Source: Neoarius graeffei | Lineage: Eukaryota; Chordata; Actinopteri; Siluriformes; Ariidae | Reading direction: 5' to 3' | DNA length: 64,000 nucleotides | NCBI RefSeq assembly: GCF_027579695.1 | Contig: NC_083579.1 | Location: 67,280,871 to 67,344,870 of the forward strand | Shown here: in pieces, positions 54,331 through 64,000 of the stretch | Numbering within the stretch: position 1 is the stretch's first letter | How the letters are laid out: every line of letters begins with the position of its first letter | The notes under the pieces: generated by a model | The model's input: only the letters and a program-made list of their open reading frames with translations | Told to the model about the DNA's origin: nothing | Databases searched by the model: none | Program-made: the position numbers and the translations under genes

Positions 54331-54694
54331 CCATCCATCCATTATCTGTAGCCGCTTATCCTGTCCTACAGGGTCGCAGGCAAGCTGGAGCCTATCCCAG
54401 CTGACTATGGGCAAGAGGCGGGGTACACCCTGGACAAGTCGCCAGGTCATCGCAGGGCTGACACATAGAGACAAACAACCATTCACACCTACGGTCAATT
54501 CAGAGCCACCAATTAGCCTAACCTGCATTCCTTTGGACTGTGGGGGAAACCGGAGCACCCGGAGGAAACCCACCCAGACATGGGGAGAACATGCAAACTC
54601 CACACAGAAAGGCCCTCGCCGGTTGCTGGGCTTGAACCCAGCACCTTCATGCTGTGAGGCGACAGTCCTAACCACTACACCACCATGCCACCCC
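54331..54694 (-). mobile_element. V-SINE-type SINE
   Basis: Minus-strand copy next to the (TCTAC)n tail of the LINE, with some divergence in the core (GCATTCCTTTGGACTGTGGG). Confidence 0.9.
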
Positions 54695-54720
54695 GCTGTT
54701 ATCTATCTATTTGACTCAAT

Positions 54721-55102
54721 ATCTCATCTCATCTCATTATCTCTAGCCGCTTTATCCTGTTCTACAGGGTCGCAGGCAAGCTGGAGCCTATCCCAGCTGA
54801 CTACGGGCGAAAGGCGGGGTACACCCTGGACAAGTCGCCAGGTCATCGCAGGGCTGACACATAGACACAGACAACCATTCACGCTCACATTCACACCTAC
54901 GGTCAATTTAGAGTCACCAGTTAACCTAACCTGCATGTCTTTGGACTGTGGGGGAAACCGGAGCACCCGGAGGAAACCCACGCGGACATGCGGAGAACAT
55001 GCAAACTCCACACAGCAAGGCCCTCGCTGGCCGCTGGGCTCGAACCCAGAACCTTCTTGCTGTGAGGCGACAGGGTGAACCACTACACCACCGCGCCGTC
55101 CC
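54721..55102 (-). mobile_element. V-SINE-type SINE
   Basis: Minus-strand copy with a long flanking repeat starting CTGTTATCTATCTATTTGAC on both sides (54696-54720 and 55104-55128; one mismatch), about 25 bp, longer than the 12-14 bp seen for other copies. Confidence 0.92.
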
Positions 55103-55349
55103 ACTGTTATCTATCTATTTGACTAAATATAAACGTCTCAACTCCACCTAGTGGACGAAAATAAAATTAATTCACGACATAAGTTCAAAATTAATCGATC
55201 TATTCAGGGTAAAACCAAAACCTTGTGTATGTTATTTTGAACACCGGTCACTGATAAACATGCCATCAAAAGTCCGTACCAGTAGGTGGCGGTAATGCAC
55301 CAAAACGTTGTTTGCTAACCGCCATAAAACACCAAGAAGAAGACAGACA

Positions 55350-55360
55350 TGCGCATGCGT
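55350..55360 (+). promoter_or_regulatory. Candidate NRF1 site in the ttc8 promoter
   Basis: TGCGCATGCGT fits the palindromic NRF1 consensus closely and lies 144 bp upstream of the start codon, next to the X-box. Confidence 0.5.
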
Positions 55361-55375
55361 CAAAGGCTGACTTGT

Positions 55376-55389
55376 GTTGCTGGGGTAAC
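55376..55389 (+). promoter_or_regulatory. Candidate RFX X-box of ttc8
   Basis: GTTGCTGGGGTAAC has both half-sites of the RFX consensus (GTHNYY, 2-bp spacer, RRNAAC) and lies 115-128 bp upstream of the ttc8 ATG. Ciliary genes, among them bbs-8 of nematodes, are known targets of RFX/DAF-19 through X-boxes close to the start. Binding here is inferred. Confidence 0.65.
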
Positions 55390-55503
55390 GGGACGCTTGA
55401 GGTTTAGCTCAAGCGGCTTTAGCTAATTAACTCAGCTAAGCTAAGCTCAGAGCAAGCGATTTATGAGCGCAAATATCTAACCAAAATTCGCTTTAGGATA
55501 AAA

Positions 55504-58500
55504 ATGGAAGTGAAGTTATCTATGGATCCTCTTTTCCTTGCATGGAGCTGTTTTAGGAGACGGAAGTTCCAGAAATGTTCGGATCTTTGCACAAAGGTGT
55601 TGGAGGACAATCCGTACGACCAGGTGAGTGTGATTATGGATCTAACATGGCTAACAGAGCTGCTAATGCTAGCTCGCTCAACGACCTACAAGTAACTGCA
55701 GTTAAAATAACAATAAAATGCAGGTAGCTTACAAACAGTAGTGGTCCTAGGTTGTAGCTGTTATTCGTGTCCCTTTTCTGTTACAGCACCTCATTTTGCT
55801 TGTTAGATAGATAGCCAAGTTAATAGTACATGGTTTAATTTACATTGTCTGGTGGTCATTTATGCCAGCTTGTCTGGACAGTATGGAAACAACCCTGGTG
55901 AAAAATCCAGCTTGGTCTGACCAGCTATAGTAGATACCAAAACACAGGCTGATGTGGTCAAGCTGGTAGACCATGGACCACTACATTGATCAATCAGATT
56001 GCCTTACTTTTGTGTTAATTTCTTTAAAACGTGCCTACAGTGTAGCAAAACTTTCATTTTTACCAGCACTTACCAGTTTGGCCAGTGTTTATGCAGCTGG
56101 TTGGTCAGACTGTAGTGGGTGGATGGATGGATGTATTTATTTATTTATTTATAGCAGAGCAGGTACAGTTAGGTCCATAAATATTTGGACAGAGACAACA
56201 TTTTTCTAATTTTGGTTCTGTACATTACCACAATGAATTTTGAACAAAACAATTCAGATGCAGTTGAAGTTCAGACTTTCAGCTTTAATTCAGTGGGTTG
56301 AACAAAATGATTGCGTAAAAATGTGAGGAACTAAAGCATTTTTTAAACACAATCCCTTCATTTCAGGGGCTCAAAAGTAATTGGACAAATTAAATAATTG
56401 TAAATAAAATGTTCATTTCTAATACTTGGTTGAAAACCCTTTGTTGGCAATGACTGCCTGAAGTCTTGAACTCATGGACATCACCAGACGCTGTGTTTCC
56501 TCCTTTTTAATGCTCTGCCAGGCCTTTACTGCAGCGGTTTTCAGTTGCTGTTTGTTTGTGGGCCTTTCTGTCTGAAGTTTAGTCTTTAACAAGTGAAATG
56601 CATGCTCAATTGGGTTGAGATCAGGTGACTGACTTGGCCATTCAAGAATATTCCACTTCTTTGCTTTAATAAACTCCTGGGTTGCTTTGGCTTTATGTTT
56701 TGGGTCATTGTCCATCTGTATTATGAAACGCCGACCAATCAGTTTGGCTGGATTTGAGCACACAGTACGTCTCTGAATACCTCAGAATTCATCCGGCTGC
56801 TTCTGTCCTGTGTCACATCATCAATAAACACTAGTGACCCAGTGCCACTGTCAGCCATGCATGCCCAAGCCATCACACTGCCTCCGCTGTGTTTTACAGA
56901 TGATGTGGTATGCTTTGGATCATGAGCTGTACCACGCCTTCGCCATACTTTTTTCCTTCCATCATTCTGGTAGAGGTTGATCTTGGTTTCATCTGTCCAA
57001 AGAATGTTCCTCCAGAACTGTACTGTTTTTTTTAGATGTTTTTTAGCAAAGTCCAATCTAGCCTTTTTATTCTTGAGGCTTATGAGTGGCTTGCACTGTG
57101 CAGTGAACCCTCTGTATTTACTTTCATGCAGTCTTCTCTTTATGGTAGATTTGGATATTGATACGCCTACCTCCTGGAGAGTGTTGTTCACTTGGTTGGC
57201 TGTTGTGAAGGGGTTTCTCTTCACCATGGAAATTATTCTGCGATCATCCACCACTGTTGTCTTCTGTGGGCATCCAGGTCTTTTTGCATTGATGAGTTCA
57301 CCAGTGCTTTCTTTCTTTCTCAGGATGTACCAAACTGTAGATTGTGCCACTCCTAATATTGTAGCAATTTCTCGGATGGTTTTTTTCTGTTTTCGCAGCT
57401 TAAGGATGGCTTGTTTCACCTGCATGGAGAGCTCCTTTGACCACATGTTTTCTTCACAGCAAAATCTTCCAAATCCAAGCACCATACCTCAGATCAACTC
57501 CAGGCCTTTTATCTGCTTAATTGAGAATGATATAACGAAGGAATTGCCCACACCTGCCCATGAAATAGCCTTTGAGTCAATTGTCCAATTACTTTTGGTC
57601 CCTTTAAAAACAGGGCACATGTTAAGGAGCTGAAACTCCTAAACCCTTCATCCAATTTTAATGTGGATACCCTCAAATGAAAGCTGAAAGTCTGGACTTT
57701 GTCCATGTCCATTATATAACTATAACTTGAATATGTTTCAGTAAACAGGTAAAAAAACTAAATTTGTGTCACTGTCCAAATGTATACGGACCTAACTGTG
57801 TATAGGAGAATTTCGCATGTCCATTTGTTTTGTAAAAAAAAAAAAACACTTTTCCAGCATTATAAGGTATTTGCTTCTAATTAAAGCATCTAACTTTGAT
57901 TTGATGTATCACTCCTCTCCGCCTCACCTTTTTGCCAAGGAACCTCATACGTCACTCCACATTTCTGAGGTAACAGCTCATGTCCCTGATGTCCCTCAGA
58001 TCCCTGATGCCCAATGTTCCTGTCAGTGAGATTTAGTAGAAGTAGGCTCCGAACTAGAACCCTAAGCACACCCACTTCACCCTTTGGTTTACTCCATAGT
58101 GTTACTTAATGTACAGCGCCCTCCACAATTATTGGCACCCCTGGTTAAGATGTGTTCTTAGGCTTCTAATAATTTTTTTTTAAATAATATAGGACAGCAG
58201 TGCAAAAGAGAAAAATCCGACCTTTAATTCAAGTGCATTTATTCAGTGGGGAAAAAAATCCCACATTAAGAAATAATTCTTTTACATGAACTTGTGTGCC
58301 ACAATTATTGGCACCCCGATGTTAATACTTTGTACAACCCCCTTTTGCCAACAAGACAGCGCTTAATATTCTCCTATAACATTTCACAAGATGGGAGAAT
58401 ACAGAGAGAGGGATCTTCGACCATTCCTCTTTGCACAATCTCTCTAAATCGTCCTGGGTCCTCTTCTATGCACTCTCCTCTTCAGCTCACCCCACAGCTT

Positions 58501-61500
58501 TTCAATTGAGTTGAGGTCTGGGGACTGAGATGGCCATGGAGGAGCTTGATTTTGTGTCTGGTGAAACATTTTTGTGTAGATTTGGCCACATGTTTAGGGT
58601 CATTATCTTGCTGAAAGACCCAGTGACAACCCATCTTCAGCTTTCGGGCAGAGGCCACCAGATTTTGATTTAAAATGTCCTGGTATTTCAAAGAGTTCAT
58701 GATGCCATGCACCCTAACAAGGTTCCTGGGGTCTTTGGAAGAGAAACAGGCCCACAGCATCACCGATCCTCCCCCATACTTCACAGTGGGCATGAGGTGC
58801 TTTTCCGCATACTCATCTTTTGTGTTACGCCAGACCCACTTAGAGTGTTCGTTGCCAAAAAGCTCTATCTTGGTCTCATCTGCCCAAAGCACACGGTCCC
58901 AGTTGAAGTCCCAGTGCCGCTTAGCGAACTCTAGACGTTTAAGTTTATGCTTGTAAGTGAGAAAAGGCTTTTTCCGTGCATGCCTCCCAAACAGCTTGTT
59001 GGCATGTAGATAGTGCCTGATGGTTGTTATGGAGACTTTGTGACCCCAAGATGCTACTCTTTGATGCAATTCTGTAACAGTGAGCTTTGGAGAACTTTTT
59101 ACTTCTCTTACCATCCTCCTCACTGCGCGTGGTGGCAAGATGAACTTGCATCCTCGTCCAGGCTTGTTTGCCACTGTTCCAGTTGTTTTAAACTTCTTGA
59201 TGATTCTTCTGACTGTAAATATGGGCCGGTGTAGGCGAGCGGCTATTTTCTTGTAGCTGTTGCCTGACTTATGAAGGTTGACACATGTCTGCCTTACTTG
59301 AATGGTGTGTTCTCTTGTCTTTCCCATGTTGAAGAGTGGATAAGAGAAATAGGCCTCTGTGTCACATCATATTTATACCCCAGGGAAACAGGATGTGATG
59401 AATTACTAATTAAAGGTTTGTAGATACTCTGATCAACTTTATAAACTACAGTAGAAATGACAGAAATGCTTGAATTACATTTATTTTCTAGGAATTATGG
59501 GTGCCAATAATTGGGGAACAGGTGATTTTCTCCTCTCATTATCTGTAGCCGCTTTATCTTGTTCTACAGGGTCGCAGGCAAGCTGGAGCCTATCCCAGCT
59601 GACTACGGGCGAAAGGCGGGGTACACCCTGGACAAGTCGCCAGGTCATCACAGGGCTGACACATAGACACAGACAACCATTCACACTCACATTCACACCT
59701 ACGCTCAATTTAGAGTCACCAGTTAACCTAACCTGCATGTCTTTGGACTGTGGGGGAAACCGGAGCACCCGGAGGAAACCCACGCGGACACGGGGAGAAC
59801 ATGCAAACTCCGCACAGAAAGGCCCTCGCCGGCCATGGGGCTCGAACCCGGACCTTCTTGCTGTGAGGCGACAGCGCTAACCACTACACCACCGTGCCGC
59901 CCACAGGTGATTTTTATGAAAAATAATTATTTCTTAGTCAGGGATTTTTTTTTTTTTTAATTCACTTGAGTTGAAGGTTACATTTTTCTACAATTTTCAG
60001 TGTGGAGATTATGCTTCTGCAATAAAAATTGAATTTATTTCAAGGCTTTTAACACATCTTCACCAGGGGTGCCAATAATTGTGGAGGGTGCTGTATATCT
60101 TCCCTAATCTGATCCTATTCAACACTTCTGTATCCATAGGCTGAATCTCTGTCAGTGGTCCTAAGCTTATTAATTCAGCACAGTTCTGTGATTTTACTGC
60201 TTTAACACATCTACTAAACGTTTCATTGCTTAATGAGTAAAATTAAACAGGGAAATGTGACTGTGTGAAGGAATGCAGTGCACCCTTCCTCATCTCATCT
60301 CATCTCATCTCATTATCTCTAGCCGCTTTATCCTTCTACAGGGTCGCAGGCAAGCTGGAGCCTATCCCAGCTGACTACGGGCGAAAGGCGGGGTACACCC
60401 TGGACAAGTCGCCAGGTCATCACAGGGCTGACACATAGACACAGACAACCATTCACACTCACATTCACACCTACGGTCAATTTAGAGTCACCAGTTAACC
60501 TAACCTGCATGTCTTTGGACTGTGGGGGAAACCGGAGCACCCGGAGGAAACCCACGCGGACACGGGGAGAACATGCAAACTCCACACAGAAAGGCCCTCG
60601 CCGGCCACGGGGCTCGAACCCAGGACCTTCTTGCTGTGAGGCGACAGCGCTAACCACTACACCACCGGTGCACCCTTCCTCTTTTTTGAAATTACATCAG
60701 CATACAGGCTTCGTACAGCACCTTTTCAGTCTCCCAGCTGTATACTCTCAGAAAATAAAGTACATTATTGTACCTTTAGGGGTACAACGGCTTGTCACTG
60801 GGGCAGTACCCTATAAGGTACTTATTTGTACCATTTTATATACTGATTGGGAACATGTATGTACCTTTTTGACCCTAAAAAGGTACATATAGTTACCTTG
60901 AAGTCCAATAATGAGCCCAAAGAGATACATTAGTGTATATTGTACCTTGGAGTATGGAAATGGACTCCTACTGTACCCCTATTTCTCAAACTGTAGGCTT
61001 TATTTTATTAGAAGAACTTTTATACAAAAGAAAGGGAACCATTTTGTTGAAAGACACTTTGCTAAAGTTTGTTTAAATAGTTCTTCTGGTTCCATGAAGG
61101 CAGCCTGGAGCCTGAAGACAAGGGCTCTGACTGAGATGGTGTACATCGATGAAGTGGAGGTTGACCAGGAGGGCATTGCAGAAATAATGTTGGATGAAAG
61201 TGCCATTGCACAAGTGGCACGTGAGTACATCCATATTGCCATCTTTTTTTATTTATTTATAAATGACGTCAACTCCAGCATGCCCCATTTATGAGACTGC
61301 TGCACTGTAAAATGAACCAAACTATTTGTATTTTTGGCAGGTCCTGGAACGTCACTGAGACTCCCTGGGACAAGTCAGGGTGGAGGACCTACTCCGTCTG
61401 TCAGGTTCATAACTACTAATGGATTAATTTTATTGATAGGTTTTGAGCATACCTAACCAAATATTCATTATGAATAAAGGTGTATAATGAATGCAAGTCT

Positions 61501-62687
61501 AAGACAGGGGCTCTTAATCTTCTTGCAGCCAGGGACCCCATTAACTATATTTAAAAAAAAATTAAATTCCAAGACCCCCTCAGTTATCAATCCATCGGTT
61601 TGTATTAAATCTATGCAACCAGTTAAATAGACTAATAACTATAAGAATTCAATAATAAACACAATTTTTATAATGGTGGGTTGTGATTTCCACCATTGTA
61701 TTTAAAAAAAAAAAAAAAAAAGGATAACAATAAATAGATAAATCATGGTTCTCATCACTTTGAGCTCAAATTATCAAAAAAATCAAATCAGGCTCACTGG
61801 AAGTAATACACACAATTTGTATTTTTAATGTGACCTTTCTCTGATGGTTTTTTTTTTTTTTTTTTTAGACCAGTGACCCAGTCAGGACGCCCCATTACAG
61901 GATTTGTAAGGCCCAGCACTCAGTCTGGTAGACCAGGGACAATGGAACAAGCCATCAGGACACCTCGAACTGCAAACACTGCCCGCCCAGTCACCAGTGC
62001 TTCTGGGAGATTTGTCCGATTGGGCACGGTACGCTGTTCCACAGTGTAATATTTGGATATTCTGATGTTCACATTTATATTCTGTTTAAAGAATAACATT
62101 AGACCTCATAACAGCAATTCTACGTATACGTTGTTTCAAAGTTGTAACCGGTTGTTTTATCAATATTTCAGGCTTCTATGTTAACACATCCGGATGGACC
62201 GTTTATAAACTTGTCCAGGTTAAATTTGGCCAAGTATGCACAGAAACCAAATTTATCCAAGGTATTTCAACTGCAAATCACCCGTCTGTAATGGATTTGG
62301 GAGTCAAAGGATAATTTCTTAACTCCGGTCTCAGATGTCTGCTGTGATTGCAAATCTCTTTCTCTCTTACTCTTCTGGCAGACCTTGTTTGAATACATCT
62401 TTCACCATGAGAACGATGTCAAAAATGTAAGTACTTGGCACCACTTTTAGCTTATAATTAACAGGTACAATATCTGGCTTTGGGTGCTGGACGAAGTATG
62501 TTTTCAGTAGGTATTTAGCCTTTACTGTCTCAGATTGATTGATAGATTTTGTGTGATAGGTGAGACTCGTTTAGTGGGTGGAAATTGGCGATAACTCCGT
62601 GTGTATGGTGGGTTGTAATGGTGGGTTGTGATTTCCACCATTTGTATTAAAAAAAAAAACGATAAATGGATAAATCATGGTTCTCAT

Positions 62688-62728
<41 letters not shown>

Positions 62729-63938
62729 AAAGGAGAACTGAAGGCAATTTTTTTATCAAAATTCTATTTATCTCATCTTATTAAATATAGGAATGCATTT
62801 TTGATCGCTATTTTGTTACTGCTATAGCAAGTTATGAGTGTTTGAAATATGCTCTGTAATATATCAGTCCAGGGCGGCACGGTGGTGTAGTGGTTAGCGC
62901 TGTCGCCTCACAGCAAGAAGGTCCTGGGTTCGAGCCCCGGGGCCGGCGAGGGCCTTTCTGTGTGGAGTTTGCATGTTCTCCCCGTGTCCGCATGGGTTTC
63001 CTCTGGGTGCTCCGTTTTCCCCCACAGTCCAAAGACATGCAGGTTAGGTTAACTGGTGACTCTAAATTGACCGTAGGTGTGAATGTGAGTGTGAATGGTT
63101 GTCTGTGTCTATGTGTCAGCCCTGTGATGACCTGGCGACTTGTCCAGGGTGTACCCCGCCTTTCGCCCGTAGTCAGCTGGTATAGGCTCCAGCTTGCCTG
63201 CGACCCTGTAGAAGGATAAAGCGGCTAGAGATAATGAGATGAGATATATCAGTCCATATGTCAAAGCAATGGCCATAAGCGAGATTCGTTGAGACCTGTG
63301 CGAGACATCGTAGGACAGAAGTAAAACGTACAGCAGAAATCAAAGTGACCAACATCTGCCAACGTTGTCAAAAGACGTGCGCGCCCTCTTTCAAATGCTG
63401 ACGTAAACAAGTTTTGTTTGTTTTGATGGCGATCAGGAAAGTTTGAAAAAAGTAGGCGGTAATCGTCATTTAAACTCGTTTTTGTGCAATATTTCATTTG
63501 GAAAACAGTTTTCAAAATGGCGGCACTGACACCTGGCTGACACTTCATGTTTCGAAGTCTCGCACAAGTCTCGTGAAGATCGCACGGATAAGCGACGCCT
63601 GCCGTGGACCAAACGAACTAAATTCAACATGGCTAAAAACCGAATAGGCCGATAAGTATAATATTTAATTGCAATTAGTTGCCAATACGAGTCATGATAT
63701 AAGGTTACTAAAACCGAAAACGTAATTGAATAACACGTTAATTAAGATATAAAGCAAGTTTAAAAATGACTTCAGTTCTCTTTTAAAATAAGCAAGACAG
63801 CGTATATTTGTTTGCAGTCCATGTATTAAGTCCCCATTGTGGAACATTTCAGGCTTTGGACCTAGCTGCACTCGCTACGGAGCATGCACAGTTCAAGGAC
63901 TGGTGGTGGAAAGTCCAGCTTGGGAAATGTTATTACAG
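55504..63938 (+). CDS. ttc8: Tetratricopeptide repeat protein 8 (BBS8), 5' part
   Basis: Coding exons: 55504-55623, the candidate cassette 57940-57969, 61100-61220, 61341-61404, 61869-62028, 62172-62261, 62382-62426 and 63853-63938; the gene continues beyond the window. All junctions are GT-AG and in phase. The product starts [20 protein letters not shown], then [20 protein letters not shown] (first TPR-like helix pair), [20 protein letters not shown], the Arg/Pro/Thr-rich linker ([20 protein letters not shown] and [20 protein letters not shown]), [33 protein letters not shown] and [13 protein letters not shown], where the main TPR array begins. TTC8 is a core subunit of the BBSome, which moves membrane proteins in and out of cilia. 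About 45 per cent of the protein is within the window. The start could also be Met7, which aligns with the MEPLLLAW of mammals. Confidence 0.95.
55624..56165 (+). other. ttc8 intron 1, left part
   Basis: No recognisable element before the Tc1 copy; short ATTT repeats at about 56134-56152. Confidence 0.55.
56166..57798 (-). mobile_element. Tc1-like transposon with near-intact transposase
   Basis: Ends CAGTTAGGTCCATAAATATT and, inverted, CATTTGG...GACCTAACTG (57775-57798). TA precedes the left end (56164-56165); the right flank reads TG. 1633 bp, in ttc8 intron 1, opposite to the gene. Confidence 0.9.
56419..57485 (-). pseudogene. Tc1-like transposase with a single frameshift
   Basis: The first frame (57485-56739) includes [20 protein letters not shown] and [18 protein letters not shown] (helix-turn-helix), then [20 protein letters not shown] and [20 protein letters not shown]. 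The second (56763-56419) continues with [20 protein letters not shown] and [20 protein letters not shown], ending GFSTKY. The frames overlap by 25 bp around 56739-56763, where a 1- or 2-base indel must lie. The DD34E residues are all present. Confidence 0.88.
57940..57969 (+). CDS. ttc8: ttc8 candidate cassette exon equivalent to exon 2A
   Basis: A pyrimidine-rich tract and CCAAG end at 57939; GAG at 57967-57969 is followed by the donor GTAACA. The 30 nt encode [10 protein letters not shown] and both edges are phase 0, so inclusion or skipping keeps the frame. In mammals TTC8 has a 30-nt exon at this same point, encoding a peptide starting EPDPELPVHQ, used mainly in photoreceptors. Only the first two residues agree, so position, size and phase carry the argument. 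Confidence 0.6.
58360..59327 (-). pseudogene. Tc1-like transposase, frameshifted before the last catalytic residue
   Basis: The frame 59327-58482 runs without interruption from [20 protein letters not shown] through [40 protein letters not shown] and [20 protein letters not shown]. It then leaves the family frame ([11 protein letters not shown] instead of [11 protein letters not shown]), near 58543-58555. In the other frame the sequence continues [20 protein letters not shown]. So one indel separates it from an intact reading frame, with further lesions near 58450. Confidence 0.85.
59530..59902 (-). mobile_element. V-SINE-type SINE
   Basis: Flanked by ACAGGTGATTTT on both sides (59518-59529, 59903-59914), inside the terminal repeat of the Tc1 element. 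Confidence 0.94.
60292..60667 (-). mobile_element. V-SINE-type SINE
   Basis: Flanked by GTGCACCCTTCCTC on both sides (60278-60291, 60668-60681). Full length with four CATCT units in the tail. Confidence 0.94.
60762..60950. repeat. Interspersed repeat with GGTACC-type motifs, copy 2
   Basis: Related in order to 40300-40440: GGCTTGTCACTGGGGCAGTA, AAGGTACTTATTTGTACC, GGGAACATGTATGTACC, AAGTCCAATAATGAGCCC. This copy is the better preserved. Contains many self-complementary GTACC/GGTAC words. Confidence 0.6.
61405..61868 (+). other. ttc8 intron between exons 61341-61404 and 61869-62028
   Basis: Contains an A-run (61703-61720) and, at about 61671-61764, a 75-95 bp segment (GGTGGGTTGTGATTTCCACC, then AAATCATGGTTCTCAT) that recurs at 62617-62690. 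Confidence 0.6.
62617..62690 (+). repeat. Second copy of a short dispersed segment in ttc8 introns
   Basis: TGGTGGGTTGTGATTTCCAC to AAATCATGGTTCTCATGG matches about 61673-61760 apart from a shorter A-run. Confidence 0.7.
62691..62726. repeat. (GT)n microsatellite
   Basis: About 18 GT units directly beside the TTAA-flanked element. Confidence 0.95.
62731..63782. mobile_element. TTAA-flanked TIR element, Kolobok- or piggyBac-type target
   Basis: TTAA at 62727-62730 and 63783-63786 flanks AGGAGAACTGAAG and, inverted, CTTCAGTTCTCTT (12 of 13 match). No transposase is readable in its 1052 bp (about 680 bp without the nested SINE). The AGGAGAA-type start is like fish Kolobok elements, but the superfamily is not proven. 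Confidence 0.65.
62872..63243 (+). mobile_element. V-SINE-type SINE
   Basis: Flanked by ATATATCAGTCCA (62859-62871, 63244-63256), nested in the TTAA-flanked element. Confidence 0.94.
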
Positions 63939-64000
63939 GTGACAAAACACCATTATAACGACCTGTTGCTAGAGTTGAGACATTTATTTGAAACATGTCC

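Larger units (their letters stand above)
58114..60093 (-). mobile_element. Tc1-like transposon with SINE insertion
   Basis: TA at 58112-58113 and 60094-60095 flanks CAGCGCCCTCCACAATTATT and, inverted, AATAATTGTGGAGGGTGCTG. Terminal repeats exceed 200 bp. Without the SINE at 59530-59902 it is about 1.6 kb. Lies in ttc8 between exon 2A and the exon at 61100. Confidence 0.92.

Overview
The window is from a teleost fish nuclear genome. It has long GT-AG introns, three vertebrate genes whose spliced products can be followed exon by exon, and a dense load of fish-type repeats: many copies of one tRNA-headed SINE of the DANA/Mermaid (V-SINE-like) kind, several Tc1-like transposons, L2, CR1/Rex1-like and L1-like LINE pieces, and hAT, PIF/Harbinger, ISL2EU-like and THAP-bearing DNA elements. 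The Tc1 and SINE mix would fit an otophysan such as a catfish, but the sequence alone does not settle the species.

Three genes are present. (1) btbd7 on the + strand, ten coding exons from 4544 to 32735, 1112 residues by my splicing, complete from the N-terminal MGANVS to the C-terminal KSAL. (2) ubr7 on the - strand, eleven coding exons from 48310 down to 38286, 408 residues, with UBR box and PHD finger. (3) ttc8 (BBS8) on the + strand from 55504, eight candidate coding exons, running off the right edge. btbd7 and ubr7 are tail to tail; ubr7 and ttc8 are head to head about 7.2 kb apart. All splice junctions listed are GT-AG and keep the frame.

Layout: 1-4.4 kb holds repeats upstream of btbd7. 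The 12-kb second btbd7 intron carries a hAT element with an 8-bp target duplication and a deeply nested block (10.8-16.0 kb) in which an old Tc1 relic was split by a THAP-coding element that itself received a TA-flanked transposon and SINEs. Intron 9 has an L2 LINE interrupted inside its reverse transcriptase by an ISL2EU-like element that keeps one exon of a SWIM/YqaJ-type gene. The btbd7 3' region contains a 0.9-kb near-perfect palindrome. Two copies of a composite Harbinger element with a hAT inside it lie at 24.3 and 37.1 kb. Introns of ubr7 and ttc8 contain Tc1 copies with one or few lesions. The ubr7-ttc8 spacer is largely one LINE opened by successive insertions, and contains an 814-bp tandem duplication whose flanking SINEs record unequal crossing-over.

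The genes have unrelated jobs: BTBD7 in epithelial morphogenesis, UBR7 as a chromatin-linked ubiquitin ligase, TTC8 in the ciliary BBSome. Most informative for biology are a candidate ciliary X-box (RFX site) 115 bp upstream of the ttc8 start codon and a 30-nt in-phase exon matching the position, length and phase of the photoreceptor-specific exon 2A of mammalian TTC8. No tRNA, rRNA, CRISPR or prokaryotic-type feature was seen.
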